Of a DNA stretch of 64,000 nucleotides, positions 52,142 to 62,133 are shown one piece after another (the stretch's first letter is position 1; every line of letters begins with the position of its first letter). A model generated the notes under the pieces. The model made no database searches and was not told the origin of the DNA. It was given only the letters and a program-made list of their open reading frames with translations. A program made the translations under genes and the position numbers. This DNA comes from RHKX01 sp963743875. Lineage in GTDB: Bacteria > Actinomycetota > Thermoleophilia > Solirubrobacterales > 70-9. The stretch is taken from NCBI GenBank assembly GCA_963743875.1, contig CAVURM010000004.1:186001-250000 (forward strand), given 5' to 3'.

Positions 52142-53617
52142 CTAGGAAGCTCCGTACTCCGAGTACGGATACCACCAGGACTTGCGCTCGATCTCCGTTT
52201 CCATGTGGACGTGTTTGGTCTCCTGGAAGGCCTCGAGCCCCTCGCGGCCGAGTTCGCGGCCGATGCCGGATTGCTTGAAGCCGCCGAAGGGTCCGGCGTC
52301 GTTATCGGTGAGCGGGTCGTTGATCCAGACGGTCCCTGCGCGGAGTTCGCGCATGCAGCGGACGGCGCTCTGGAGGTCGCGGGTGTAGACGTTGGCGCCG
52401 AGGCCGAACTGGGAGCCGTTGGCCAGTGCGATCGCCTCGTCCAGATCCTTTACCGGGACGATGGGAGCCACCGGCCCGAAGGTCTCCTCCCGGAGCAGGT
52501 CGGTCTCGGCCGCAGCACCGGTTACCACGGTGGGGGCGAAGAAGTGGCCCCTGGCCTGGCCGCCGTCCCCGCCGCCGATAAGCACCTCGGCGCCCGAGGC
52601 CACCGCGGCATCGACCTGATCGATGACCTTCTGCCGCTGTGGGGCGGATACCATCGGGCCGATGTCGGTTCCGACGTCGGCCGGGTCTCCGAGTACGAGG
52701 GTCTCCGTGTGGGAGACGAAGGCTGAGACGTAGTCGTCGTAGACGTCCTCCATGACGTAGAAGCGCTCTGCCGACGTGCAGACCTGCCCGGCGTTCAGGA
52801 ACGCTGCCCAGGCGCCCCCGCGGGCGGCGATCTCGATCTCGGCGGCGACGTCCGAGCAGACGATGAAGGGGTCCTTGCCTCCCATCTCGAGGTTGACCCG
52901 GGCGAGCCGCTCGGCGCACGCGATCGCGACCCGCCGGCCGGTGGCGACCGAGCCCGTGAAGGCGATGCAGTCGACGCGCTCGTCGGCCGAGAGGGAGGCT
53001 CCGACGTCGCCGGCGCCGGCCACGATGTTCACGACCCCCGGCGGAAGATGGTCCAGGCATCCCGCCAGTTGCAGCGTCGACAGAGGCGTGACCTCGGAGG
53101 GTTTTGCGACGACGGTGCACCCGGCGGCGAGGGCAGGGGCGACCTTCCACGTGAGCAGGAGCAGCGGGTAGTTCCAGGGGACTATGCAGCCGACGACCCC
53201 GAGGGGGTCCTTGACCACCATGGCGAGCTGGCTCGACTCGATCGGCGGGATCACCCGGCCGGCGCTGTCGCGGCCGATCTCGGCGTAGTAGTCGAACGCG
53301 GCCGCGCACCAGTCGATCTCGTCGCGGTTCTCGATCAACGGCTTGCCGCCCTCGGCGGTCATCGTCCGGGCGAGCTCCTCCTGGCTGTCGCGAAGGCGCC
53401 GGGCGATCTCGTGGAGCATCTCGCACCGCTCTCCGGCCGGCGTCGTCGACCAACCGGTGAAAGCGGCGCGCGCGGAGCCGACGACCGCATCGAGCTGCTC
53501 GGGCGACGCTGAGCCGACCGTCGCGATCGTCTCGGTCGTGTAGGGATTCTCGACCTCGATCGGCGCACCGGCGCCGTCCACCGGCTCGCCGCCGATCAGC
53601 AGCCGGCGCTCGCTCAC
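52142..53617 (-). CDS. aldehyde dehydrogenase, putative aminoaldehyde-specific
   Basis: The 491-residue NAD-dependent enzyme has VGCIVPWNYPLLLLTWKVAP, FTGSVATGRRV, the general-base Glu in EMGGKDPF and the catalytic Cys in NAGQVCTSAERF. It also has EETFGPVAPIVPV and the C-terminal FGGFKQSGIGRELG. GTG 53617 overlaps the stop of the potC-type permease gene (GTGA), so it is the last gene of the polyamine transporter operon. It most likely oxidises an aminoaldehyde made from imported polyamine, an inference from context. The family A repeat follows the stop. Confidence 0.88.
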   Translation of the reverse strand: MSERRLLIGGEPVDGAGAPIEVENPYTTETIATVGSASPEQLDAVVGSARAAFTGWSTTPAGERCEMLHEIARRLRDSQEELARTMTAEGGKPLIENRDEIDWCAAAFDYYAEIGRDSAGRVIPPIESSQLAMVVKDPLGVVGCIVPWNYPLLLLTWKVAPALAAGCTVVAKPSEVTPLSTLQLAGCLDHLPPGVVNIVAGAGDVGASLSADERVDCIAFTGSVATGRRVAIACAERLARVNLEMGGKDPFIVCSDVAAEIEIAARGGAWAAFLNAGQVCTSAERFYVMEDVYDDYVSAFVSHTETLVLGDPADVGTDIGPMVSAPQRQKVIDQVDAAVASGAEVLIGGGDGGQARGHFFAPTVVTGAAAETDLLREETFGPVAPIVPVKDLDEAIALANGSQFGLGANVYTRDLQSAVRCMRELRAGTVWINDPLTDNDAGPFGGFKQSGIGRELGREGLEAFQETKHVHMETEIERKSWWYPYSEYGAS

Positions 53618-54480
53618 GAAGCGGGAACGGGCGCTGCGGGGTCGCCCGACGTCGAGGCGTCGTCCTCCTGGTCGGGGCGGATCGCCGCGAGCTTTTCCGC
53701 CCGGGTCTGCTGGACCACGGCGAACACCATCGCCACGATCGTGATCATGAAGAGGATCGTCGCCAGGACGTTGACCTGTGCCGGAATTCCGCGCTGGGCC
53801 GCGCCGAAGATGTAGAGCGGGAAGGTGACCGTGGTGCCGGAGTTGAAGTTGGAGATCACGAAGTCGTCGAGCGAGAGTGCGAAGGCGAGCAGCGCGGCGG
53901 CGGCGAGCCCGGGAGCGATCAGCGGCAGCGTCACCGTGCGGAAGGTCGTGCTCGCATCGGCACCAAGGTCGCGGGCGGCTTCCTCGAGCCGGCTGTCGAA
54001 TCCGATCAGCCTCGATCTGACGACGACCACGACGAAGCTGATCGTGAACATGATGTGTGCGATCAGGAGGGTCGCGAAGCCGGTCGCGACCTGGAAGTAG
54101 ACGAACATCGACAGCAGCGCCGCGCCGATGACGACCTCGGGGCTGGTCATCGGGATCACGATCAGGAGGTTCGCCATCTTGCGTCCGCGGAACTGATGGC
54201 GGACGAGGGCGAGGGCGATCATCGTGCCGAGGATCGTCGAGACGATCGTGGCGAGGGCAGCCAGTTCGAGGCTCGTCAGCATCGCCTCGTTGAGGTCGGG
54301 TAGGTCGAAGGCGTTGACCCAGTTGTCGAATGTGAACCCCTGCCAGGTGAAGTTGAACTTGCCCGCCGGGTCGTTGAACGAGAACGCGATGATGACCGCG
54401 ATCGGCAGCAGCGTGTAGATGACGACGAGGATCGCGAAGATCATCACGCCGCGCTCGCGGATCCACTGGATGGCCTTCAC
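53614..54480 (-). CDS. potC: spermidine/putrescine ABC transporter permease PotC
   Basis: A 288-residue permease with six membrane helices. The cytoplasmic EAA loop that docks the ATPase is LEEAARDLGADASTTFRTVT followed by LPLIAPGL. The segment LSLDDFVISNFNSG is typical of PotC. A short acidic/Pro-rich C terminus follows. Start ATG 54480 overlaps the PotB stop by 4 nt. Confidence 0.9.
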   Translation of the reverse strand: MKAIQWIRERGVMIFAILVVIYTLLPIAVIIAFSFNDPAGKFNFTWQGFTFDNWVNAFDLPDLNEAMLTSLELAALATIVSTILGTMIALALVRHQFRGRKMANLLIVIPMTSPEVVIGAALLSMFVYFQVATGFATLLIAHIMFTISFVVVVVRSRLIGFDSRLEEAARDLGADASTTFRTVTLPLIAPGLAAAALLAFALSLDDFVISNFNSGTTVTFPLYIFGAAQRGIPAQVNVLATILFMITIVAMVFAVVQQTRAEKLAAIRPDQEDDASTSGDPAAPVPAS

Positions 54481-55361
54481 TTGGTGGTCACCACCTCGGC
54501 CTCGTCGCCCATCAGCGACTCGGAGCCGGCGAAGCGGATGTAGATCGCCACCGCGGCCACGATCAGCGCCATCATGATGAACGAGAGCGCTGCCGCAGTC
54601 GGATAGTCCTTGATGTTCAGGTACTGGCTCTGGATGACGTTGCCGATCATCGCCTGGTTCGGACTGCCGAGGAACGAAGCGTTGATGTAGTCGCCGACCG
54701 CCGGGATGAAGGTGAGCAGCGTGCCGGCGATGACTCCCGGCATCGAGATCGGCAGCGTCACCTTGAAGAACGTCGTGCGGGCGCTGGAGTAGAGGTCCTT
54801 GCCCGCCTCGATCAGCCGCGTGTCCATCTGCTCGAGGCTCGCGTAGATCGGGAGGATCATGAACGGCAGGAAGTTGTAGGTGAGGCCTGCGATCACGGCG
54901 GCCGGCGTCTTCAGGATCGTCCCGTCGCCGGCGACCAGGCCGATGGTCTGGAAGAAGTTCACGACGCTGCCCTCATTGGAGAGGATCGTCTGCCAGGCGT
55001 AGGTACGGATCAGGTAGGTCGTGAAGAACGGCGCGACGACGGCGAGCAGCATCACGGTCCGCCAGCGCGGGCTGGCCTTGAACGCGATCGCGTACGACAG
55101 GGGGTAGGCGATCAGCAGGCAGAGCAGGGTCGCGATGCCGGCGTAGCCGAATGAGCGCAGGAACTGGGAGCTGTAGTCACTGATCGCATCGGTGTAGTTC
55201 TCGAAGTGCCACGTCATCTCGAACGTGGTGTCCAGCGACCCCTGGTAGAGGGACACCGAGAACATGAACGCCATCGGCAGGACGAAGAAGATCGCCAGCC
55301 AGAGCAGCCCCGGCCCGAGCAGGAAGTAGGGAACCCCTCTGGTGCGTGCCCACTCCCTCAT
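54477..55361 (-). CDS. potB: spermidine/putrescine ABC transporter permease PotB
   Basis: A 294-residue inner-membrane permease with six helices. Diagnostic segments are RTYAWQTILSNEGSVVNFF, ILPIYASLEQMDTRLIEAGK and the EAA-loop continuation KVTLPISMPGVIAGTLL. It ends FIPAVGDYINASFLGSP then an acidic tail. It pairs with PotC to form the membrane channel. The gene begins 12 nt after the binding-protein gene and overlaps potC. Confidence 0.92.
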   Translation of the reverse strand: MREWARTRGVPYFLLGPGLLWLAIFFVLPMAFMFSVSLYQGSLDTTFEMTWHFENYTDAISDYSSQFLRSFGYAGIATLLCLLIAYPLSYAIAFKASPRWRTVMLLAVVAPFFTTYLIRTYAWQTILSNEGSVVNFFQTIGLVAGDGTILKTPAAVIAGLTYNFLPFMILPIYASLEQMDTRLIEAGKDLYSSARTTFFKVTLPISMPGVIAGTLLTFIPAVGDYINASFLGSPNQAMIGNVIQSQYLNIKDYPTAAALSFIMMALIVAAVAIYIRFAGSESLMGDEAEVVTTK

Positions 55362-55373
55362 CGTGCGCTCCGA

Positions 55374-56510
55374 TCAGCCACCGGTCACCAGGTCCTGGAA
55401 CGCCTGCTCGATCTCGGCCGTATCGAGCCTCGGCGGATCGGGCTGTGCCGAGCAGTTCCTCTGGTACTGCTCGGACGGGAAGATCAGGTCGCTCTTCGCC
55501 AGTTCGGGGTCCGTCTTCGCGAGGATCTGCTGAACGCCGTCGACCGGCGTCGTGTAGTTGTTGTAGGCGGCGATCGGAGCCTGGTTCTTGGGGTCGTAGA
55601 CGTAGTTCATGAACGCGTATGCCGCGTCGACGTTCGGGGCGCCGACGGGGATGACCATGTTGTCGGCCCAGATGATGCAGCCCTGCTCCGGCATCACGAA
55701 CCTGATGTCGGGGTTGTCGGCCTGGAGCTGGATCGCGTCCCCCGACCATCCGATCGCCGCGACCACGTCACCGCGAGCCATGTCGTTGATGTAGGAGTTG
55801 CCGGTGACTCCGATGATCTGGCCGGAGTCGACGGCGGCCTTGAGCTTGTCGATCGCGGCCAGCCAGTCGTCCGTGGTGGCATCCGCGGGATCGACGCCGT
55901 CCGCCTTCATGATCAGCGGGACCGTGTCGCGCATCTCGCTGAGCACCGTGACCTTGCCCGCGTACTGAGGATCGAAGAGGTCGTTGACGCTCTTGATGTC
56001 GGGGGCCTGCTCGGTGTTGACGACGAGGCCCGTCATGCCGGCCTGCCATGGCGCCGAGAACTGGCGCTCAGGGTCGAAGTCAGGGTGCTGCAGGCTGGGG
56101 ATCAGGTTCTTGTTGACCTCGGGGATGGCGTTCTTGTCGAAGTCCTGGAGGTAGCCGAGCTCGTACATCTTCTTCGCCATCCAGTCGGTGACCACGAAGA
56201 TGCTGCGGCCGGCCGGGTCGCGGTTGGCAAGCGTCGGCTGGAGCTTGGAGAAGAACTCGTTGTTGTCGTTGACGTCCTCGATGTAGTCGACCGATAGACC
56301 GGTCTGCTCCTCGAATGCGGGGACCGTCTCCTTGTCGATGTAGGCGGGCCAGTTGGAGATCGTGATGTTCCCGCTCGGCTCCGTGCCGGCGGCGGTGGCC
56401 GTCTGGACCGGGCCGTCGAGGCCGCCGGCGCCGAGGTCGCTGCACGCGCTCATCCCGATCGCGGCGCCGAGCAGCGCCAGCGCGAGGATGAGGCGCGACA
56501 GCTTCTTCAT
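55374..56510 (-). CDS. potD: polyamine ABC transporter substrate-binding lipoprotein PotD
   Basis: From ATG 56510 (MKKLSRLIL) the protein has 378 residues. The lipobox AIGMSAC anchors it to the outer face of the membrane. PotD/PotF features follow: ITISNWPAYIDKETVPAFEEQ, VVTDWMAKKM, WQAGMTGLVVN, and MPEQGCIIWADNMVIP near the ligand site. The start shares one base with the PotA stop (TGATG), so the operon order is potA-potD-potB-potC-ALDH. An aromatic and acidic ligand site is expected, but putrescine versus spermidine preference cannot be read. Confidence 0.9.
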   Translation of the reverse strand: MKKLSRLILALALLGAAIGMSACSDLGAGGLDGPVQTATAAGTEPSGNITISNWPAYIDKETVPAFEEQTGLSVDYIEDVNDNNEFFSKLQPTLANRDPAGRSIFVVTDWMAKKMYELGYLQDFDKNAIPEVNKNLIPSLQHPDFDPERQFSAPWQAGMTGLVVNTEQAPDIKSVNDLFDPQYAGKVTVLSEMRDTVPLIMKADGVDPADATTDDWLAAIDKLKAAVDSGQIIGVTGNSYINDMARGDVVAAIGWSGDAIQLQADNPDIRFVMPEQGCIIWADNMVIPVGAPNVDAAYAFMNYVYDPKNQAPIAAYNNYTTPVDGVQQILAKTDPELAKSDLIFPSEQYQRNCSAQPDPPRLDTAEIEQAFQDLVTGG

Positions 56511-57684
56511 CAGGCGCCGACTCCGCTCGCCTGGTTGGTCAGCGCCTCGTGGTCGGCGGTCGCCCGCTCGGCTCCCGACTCGCGGACCAGGTGGATGTGC
56601 TCGGGAGTCCACGAGAGGCGGACGTCGGCACCTCCTCCGGGCAGCGACTGGCGCTCGGCCTCGTCGGTGTTCGGGCAGAGGACCGTCATCCTCGCCCCGC
56701 CCTTGAGCTCGACGACCAGCTGGGTCGCGGTCCCGAGGTAGATCGAGCTGGCGACGACGCCCTCGACGCTCTGCTCGTTGTCGGCGTGGACGACGCCGCT
56801 CTGGGACTTCGGCGTCACGTAGAGCTTCTCGGGGCGGACGACGGCGTGGCACTGCTCGCCGGTGGCGAGGCCGTTGGCGCCGCTCTCGACCGTGACACCG
56901 GCCTCGAGCTCGACGGTCGCCCGATCCCCGCTCAGCGACCGCACGGTTCCCGGCATCAAGTTGGAGACGCCGATGAAACCCGCAACGAAAGTGGTCGAGG
57001 GCCTCTCGTAGACCTCCTCAGGCTCCGCAACCTGCTCGACGATCCCACGGTTCATCACCGCGATCCGATCGGACATCGTCAGGGCTTCTTCCTGATCGTG
57101 CGTTACATAGACGAAGGTAATCCCGATCTCCTGTTGGATCCGCTTCAGTTCAACCTGCAAGCCCTTGCGGAGCTTCAGGTCGAGAGCGCCGAGGGGCTCG
57201 TCGAGAAGCAGCACCTTGGGAAGGTTGACCACGGCGCGGGCCAGGGCAACCCGCTGCTGCTGGCCGCCGGAGAGCTGGTTGGGGCGGCGGTTCGCCTCGC
57301 CCCAGAGTCCGACCCGCTCGAGCTCGGCCTGGACGCGACGCTCGGCCTCGGCCTTGGCGACGCCCTTGCGCTTCAGACCGTAGGCGACATTTTCCTTGAC
57401 GCTGAGGTGGGGGAAGAGCGCGTAGCTCTGAAAGACCGTGTTGGTCGGCCGCTTGTGGGCCGGGAGCCCAGCGACGTTGACGCCGTCGATCAGGACCTCA
57501 CCACCGTCGGGCTGCTCGAAGCCGGCGATCATCCGCAGCGTCGTCGTCTTGCCGCAGCCGCTCGGGCCGAGCAGCGTGAAGAACTCCCCTTCGTGGATGT
57601 CGAGGTCGATCGAGTCCACCGCTGTGAACTCGCCGAACCGCTTGGTCACCGACCTGAGGCGTACGCCGGATTGGGATCCGCCAT
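56510..57684 (-). CDS. potA: spermidine/putrescine ABC transporter ATPase PotA
   Basis: The ATPase of the polyamine importer, with Walker A LLGPSGCGKTTTLRM, the Q loop FQSYALFP, signature LSGGQQQRVALARA, Walker B LLLDEPLGALD and the H loop VTHDQEEALTMSD. A C-terminal TOBE domain covers about 260-380. The uninterrupted frame begins at GTG 57649, inside VTKRFGEF. Homology extends upstream through GVRLRS, and an ATG at 57684 (MADPNP) would lead into it after a one-base shift near 57670. I therefore extend the gene to 57684. Confidence 0.9.
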
Positions 57685-57825
57685 TCGCTGTGCCTGATGC
57701 TTCCGTAACTCCTCCTCAAGACGCCCCGGGAAAACTGGCATCGGGAAACCTAGCCGAAAATCGGATCGTGAGTGAGGGGTAGGCCTGCGCGAGCATCCGC
57801 GTACGCCTCGATCCAGGGCGTCTGG

Positions 57826-57842
57826 TTGTACGATGCGTACAA
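57826..57842. promoter_or_regulatory. 17-nt operator-like palindrome in the divergent polyamine promoter
   Basis: TTGTACGATGCGTACAA has perfect 7-bp arms, TTGTACG and CGTACAA, around ATG. TACAAT at 57838-57843, a plausible -10 box for the aminotransferase, overlaps the right arm. The form resembles GntR-type operators, but the local PucR regulator is the obvious candidate. Confidence 0.55.
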
Positions 57843-57941
57843 TCGCGCCACGAGGGCTTGAACGGATTCTCGGTTGTGCGCTCCAAACTGACGTTCTACC
57901 TTTGTGCAAAGCGTCGAGTCGGTCCAGTGAAGGAGAGGGCG

Positions 57942-59335
57942 ATGGCCACAACCAGTGTCACCCCGGCGGCCGCCGGGATCGATCTGCAGGAATCAGCACG
58001 AAGGCATCTCTGGATGCATTTCTCCCGCATGGGCGGCTACGACTCCGAGCACGAGATTCCGATCATCGCTCGCGCCGAGGGCAACTACGTCTGGGACGAC
58101 CACGGCAACCGTTACCTCGACGCGCTCAGCGCGCTCTTCTGCTGCAACGCCGGCCACGGTCGCGTCGAGTACGGCGAAGCAGCGGCGGCTCAGATCAAGG
58201 AGCTCGACTTCTACACCAACTGGAGCTACGCCCATCCACGGGCGATCGAGTTGGCCGAGCGGATCGCCCACCTCGCGCCGGGCGATCTCAACCACGTCTT
58301 CTTCACCAACTCCGGCTCCGAGGCGGTCGAGGCTGCGATCAAGGTCGCCCGCAACTGGCACCGCGCCCATGGGCGGGGACAGAGGACACAAGATCATCTC
58401 CCGAGAGGTCGCCTACCACGGCACCACCATGGGCGCGCTGACCGCCACCGGCATCACCTCCCTCAAGGTCCCCTTCGAGCCGACCATGCCGGGCGGGTCC
58501 CACGTTCCCAACACCAACCATCTGCGCTGGCCCACCGACCGCGACTCGCTCTGGGCTGCCGAGAGGGTCCGCGATCGGATCGAGTTCGAGGGGCCGGACA
58601 CCGTGGCGGCCGTGATCCTCGAGCCGTTGCAGAACGCCGGCGGCTGCATTCCCCCGCAGGAGGGTTACTTCCAACGCGTGCGGGAGATCTGCGACGAGTT
58701 CGGCGTCCTGCTGATCTCCGACGAGGTGATCTGTTCCTGGGGCCGGCTCGGCCACTACTTCGGCTGTCAGCGCTACGGCTATCAGCCCGACATCATCACC
58801 ACGGCGAAGGCGCTCACCGGTGCCTACATCCCGATGGGGGCGATGATCACCTCCGACGAGGTGTTCGAGCCATTCGCCTCCGGCACAGCGTCACTTCGCC
58901 CACGGCTCGACGTTCGGCGGCCATCCGGTCGCCGCCGCGGTCGCCCTCCGCAACCTCGACGTATTCGCCGACGAGGATCTCTGCGGGCAGGTCCTCGCGC
59001 AACGAGGCCGAGTTCCGGCAGATGCTCGAGGACCTGCGTGACATCCCGATCGTCGGTGATGTGCGCGGTGCCGGGTACTTCCACGCCATCGAACTCGTCA
59101 AGGATCGGGAGACGATGGAGCATTTCAACCAGCGACGATTCCGAGTGGCTCCTTCGCGGCTTCCTCTCGGGTGAGCTCTACAGGCGTGGATTGATCTGCC
59201 GCGCCGACGACCGCGGTGACCCCGTGATCCAGTTCGCGCCCGCCGCTGACCTGCGGACCCGAGGAGTTCAAGGAGATCGGCTCGGTGCTGAGGTCGGTGC
59301 TCGAAGAGGCCTGGGAGAAGGTCACGGCCCACTAG
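57942..59335 (+). pseudogene. class III aminotransferase, putrescine-type (five frameshifts)
   Basis: ATG 57942 follows AAGGAGAGGG. Joined over breaks near 58375, 58885, 58995, 59135 and 59262, the protein has about 464 residues. It has HGNRYLDALSALFCCNAGHG, NSGSEAVEAAIKVAR, SREVAYHGTTMGALT, LISDEVICSWGRLG and the PLP Lys in ITTAKALTGAYIPMGAM. HFAHGSTFGGHPVAAAVALR, SEWLLRGFLSGELYRRG and EEFKEIGSVL follow. The sequence fits putrescine- or spermidine-pyruvate transaminases. Every fragment is well conserved, so clustered sequence errors are more likely than decay. It is divergent from potA. Confidence 0.82.
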
Positions 59336-59369
59336 CCGGGACCCCGACGAGAAGAACGCACCGCGTCTC

Positions 59370-60921
59370 GTGCTTTCAGTCCGCAGCCTGCTGACCCAGT
59401 TCGATCTCGAGCTCGCGATCGAGGGGGTCCCCGAGCAGCCCGATCCGCTGGGTTCATATCTCCGAGCTCGAGGATCCGACGCCGTTTCTCTCCGGCGGCG
59501 AGCTGCTGCTGACCACCGGCATCAACCTGAAGAGCGCCGCGCGACAGCGCAAGTTCGTGCGCCTGCTCGCCGACAAGCAGGCGGCCGGGCTGGGACTTGC
59601 GGTCGGCCTCGACCACGCGGAGCTGCCGACGGCGCTCGTCGAGGAGGCGGAGGCCAAGGGGCTGCCGCTGTTCGAGCTCCCGTTCGAGCTGCCCTTCATC
59701 GCGATCACCGAGTGGGCTTCGACCCGCCTGATCAACGAGGGTTACTCGGATCTGGAACGCAGCGTCGAGGTTCACGCTCTGCTGGAGGGACTCGTGCTCG
59801 CCGAGCGAGGCCTGTCGGAGATCATGCGGGCGATCGCCGAGTCGGTCTCGGGCGCCGCGATGCTGCTCGACGATCGTGGCCTGGAGCTCGCCCGTCACCC
59901 CCAGGAACGTGGTTTCTCCCAACAGGCGAGCTCCGACATCCGGATCGAGGTCAACGAGCGCGCCGAGGCCGGCAGGCAGTCGATGTTCGTCGCCGAGCGG
60001 GGATCGCTTGTCGGCCGGGCCGTCTCCGTCCCGGTCCCGCTCGGAGGTCGCGGCAATCGCGGGCACTGGCTCGTGCTGGCGCGCCGCGCCGGCGAGATCG
60101 GCGATCTCGAGCGGCTGCTCGCCCGCCAGGCCGCGATGGTGGTGGCCCTGGAGCTGATGCGCGAGCGCGCCGTGCGCGAGACCGAGCGCCGCCTCGCCGG
60201 CGACGTGCTGGCCGAGGCTCTGGGCGGTCAGCTCGGGGACGAGGAACTGCGAGGCCGGCTGCAGCCGTTCGGGATCGACGGGCGGGTTGCGATCCTGCTG
60301 TTCGAGCTCGAGGAGTCCGCCGACGACCCGGTGCTGCTCGCCGAGGCGCTGGGCGTCCCGGCGCTCGTCGCCGTCAACGCAGCCGCCGGCCGACCGCTGC
60401 TCTGCGCGATCGTCGATCCCGGTGAGCGCGATCCGATCGAGCTGGCACGGGAGGGGCGCGCGGCGCTGGCCGAGTCGGGGCGCACGGTCCGAGCCGCCGC
60501 CAGCCGCACGACCCAGGTCGCCGCGCTTCGCCGCGGCTTCCACGAGTCCCGTTGCGCCCTCGAGGCGACCGCGATGGCCAACGGCCACGCCCCCGATGTC
60601 GCATCTCATCGCGACCTCGGCGCGTTCACCCTGTTGCTGTCGCTCCAGGACGACGATGCGCTCCGGACCTACTCGGAGAACCTGCTGGGACCGATCTCGG
60701 AGGGGGAGGGCGAGTACGGTCCGGAACTGCTGCGCTCCCTGGAGGCGTTCATCGAGCGCAACGGCCAATGGGAGCGCGCCGCCCGCGATCTCTATTGCCA
60801 TCGGCACACACTTCGGTACAGAATCCGCAGAATCGAGGAGCTGACCGGCCGCGACCTCGGACGGGCGCAGGATCGAATCGAGCTATGGCTGGCCCTGCGT
60901 GCGAGAGAGCTTGTGAGATGA
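59370..60921 (+). pseudogene. PucR family transcriptional regulator (one frameshift)
   Basis: About 516 residues. The N-terminal PucR domain shows LAIEGV, then after a shift near 59448 WVHISELEDPTPFLSGGELL and LTTGINL. A GGDEF-like central part follows. The C-terminal helix-turn-helix is GQWERAARDLYCHRHTLRYR followed by IRRIEELTGRDL, the PucR_2 signature. PucR regulators control nitrogen-compound catabolism, and this one lies between the aminotransferase and alanine dehydrogenase genes. It is the likely controller of the locus and candidate ligand of the palindrome at 57826. Confidence 0.87.
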
Positions 60922-60964
60922 CCAGAATCGACAACATCAGCGAACGACGGAAAGAGGAGAACCG

Positions 60965-62086
60965 ATGAAGGTTGGAGTGCCCACCGAGATCAAGGACGAG
61001 GAGTACCGGGTCGCTTTGACCGCGATCGGAGCCCGCGAGCTCGCCGAGCATGGGCATGAGGTCCTGATCGAGGCAGGCGCTGGAGACGGAAGTGCGATCT
61101 CCGACGACGACTACGCCGCGCAGGGTGCGCGAATCGTCACCACCGCCGAGGAGATCTTCTCCGAATCAGACATGGTGCTCGGGGTCAAGGAGCCGCAGCA
61201 GGTCGAGGTCGACATGCTGCGGGCCGAGACGACGCTCTTCACCTACCTTCACCTCGCTCCGGCGCCGGAGCTGACCGAGGGCCTGTGCAAGACCGGCGCG
61301 ACCTGCATCGCCTACGAGACTGTCGAGGACGTTCGCGGGGGCCTGCCGCTGCTGGCCCCGATGAGCGAGATCGCCGGCCGGATCGCGACCCAGGCCGGCG
61401 CGTTCTTCCTCGAGAAGCCGATGGGCGGGCGGGGGATCCTGCTCGGTGGCGTCCCCGGCGTCGCCGCGGCCAACGTGATGGTGATCGGAGCCGGCGCCGT
61501 CGGAATCAACGCTGCCCAGATGGCGGTCGGGATGGCCGCCGACGTGTTCCTCTTCGACCTCAACATCGATGCCCTACGGCGCGCCGACCTGCAGTTCGGC
61601 GGGTCGCTGTCGACCGTTTACAGCTCCACGCTCTCGATCGAGGAGATGCTGCCGCGGATGGATCTGGTGATCGGGGCGGTTCTGGTTCAGGGTGCCAGGG
61701 CTCCGCACGTGATCAAGCGGGAGCAGCTCGGCCTGATGAAGCGCAACGCGGTGCTCGTCGACGTGGCGATCGATCAGGGCGGATGCTTCGAGACCTCGAA
61801 GCCGACCACCCACACCGATCCGGTCTACGAGATCGATGGGATCACCCACTACTGCGTGGCCAACATGCCGGGAGCGGTGCCGATCACCTCGACCTACGCA
61901 CTGACGAACGCAACCCTTCCCTACGTCCTCTCGCTCGCCGACAACGGCGTCGAGGGCGCGATCGCCCGCGATCCGGGGCTCCGGCCCGGGGTCAACGTGG
62001 CGGCAGGGAAGGTCACCCACGAGGCCGTCGCCGAGGGCGTCGGTTCGGAGTACGTCTCCGTCGAGGAGGCGTTGGGGATCGGCTAG
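60965..62086 (+). CDS. ald: alanine dehydrogenase
   Basis: Ald interconverts L-alanine and pyruvate plus ammonia with NAD. The 373-residue sequence has MKVGVPTEIKDEEYRVALT, VKEPQQVE with the substrate Lys, FTYLHLAP with the catalytic His, and the Rossmann loop VMVIGAGAVGINAAQ. It also has DVAIDQGGCFETSKPTTH and the VANMPGAVP ending. ATG is preceded by AAAGAGGAGAACCG. In this setting it would regenerate pyruvate from the alanine produced by putrescine-pyruvate transamination. Confidence 0.95.
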   Translation: MKVGVPTEIKDEEYRVALTAIGARELAEHGHEVLIEAGAGDGSAISDDDYAAQGARIVTTAEEIFSESDMVLGVKEPQQVEVDMLRAETTLFTYLHLAPAPELTEGLCKTGATCIAYETVEDVRGGLPLLAPMSEIAGRIATQAGAFFLEKPMGGRGILLGGVPGVAAANVMVIGAGAVGINAAQMAVGMAADVFLFDLNIDALRRADLQFGGSLSTVYSSTLSIEEMLPRMDLVIGAVLVQGARAPHVIKREQLGLMKRNAVLVDVAIDQGGCFETSKPTTHTDPVYEIDGITHYCVANMPGAVPITSTYALTNATLPYVLSLADNGVEGAIARDPGLRPGVNVAAGKVTHEAVAEGVGSEYVSVEEALGIG

Positions 62087-62133
62087 AGCGGGTGGGAGTT
62101 TCGAGTTGGTTCACGGCACGAGGAGAGATTGAG

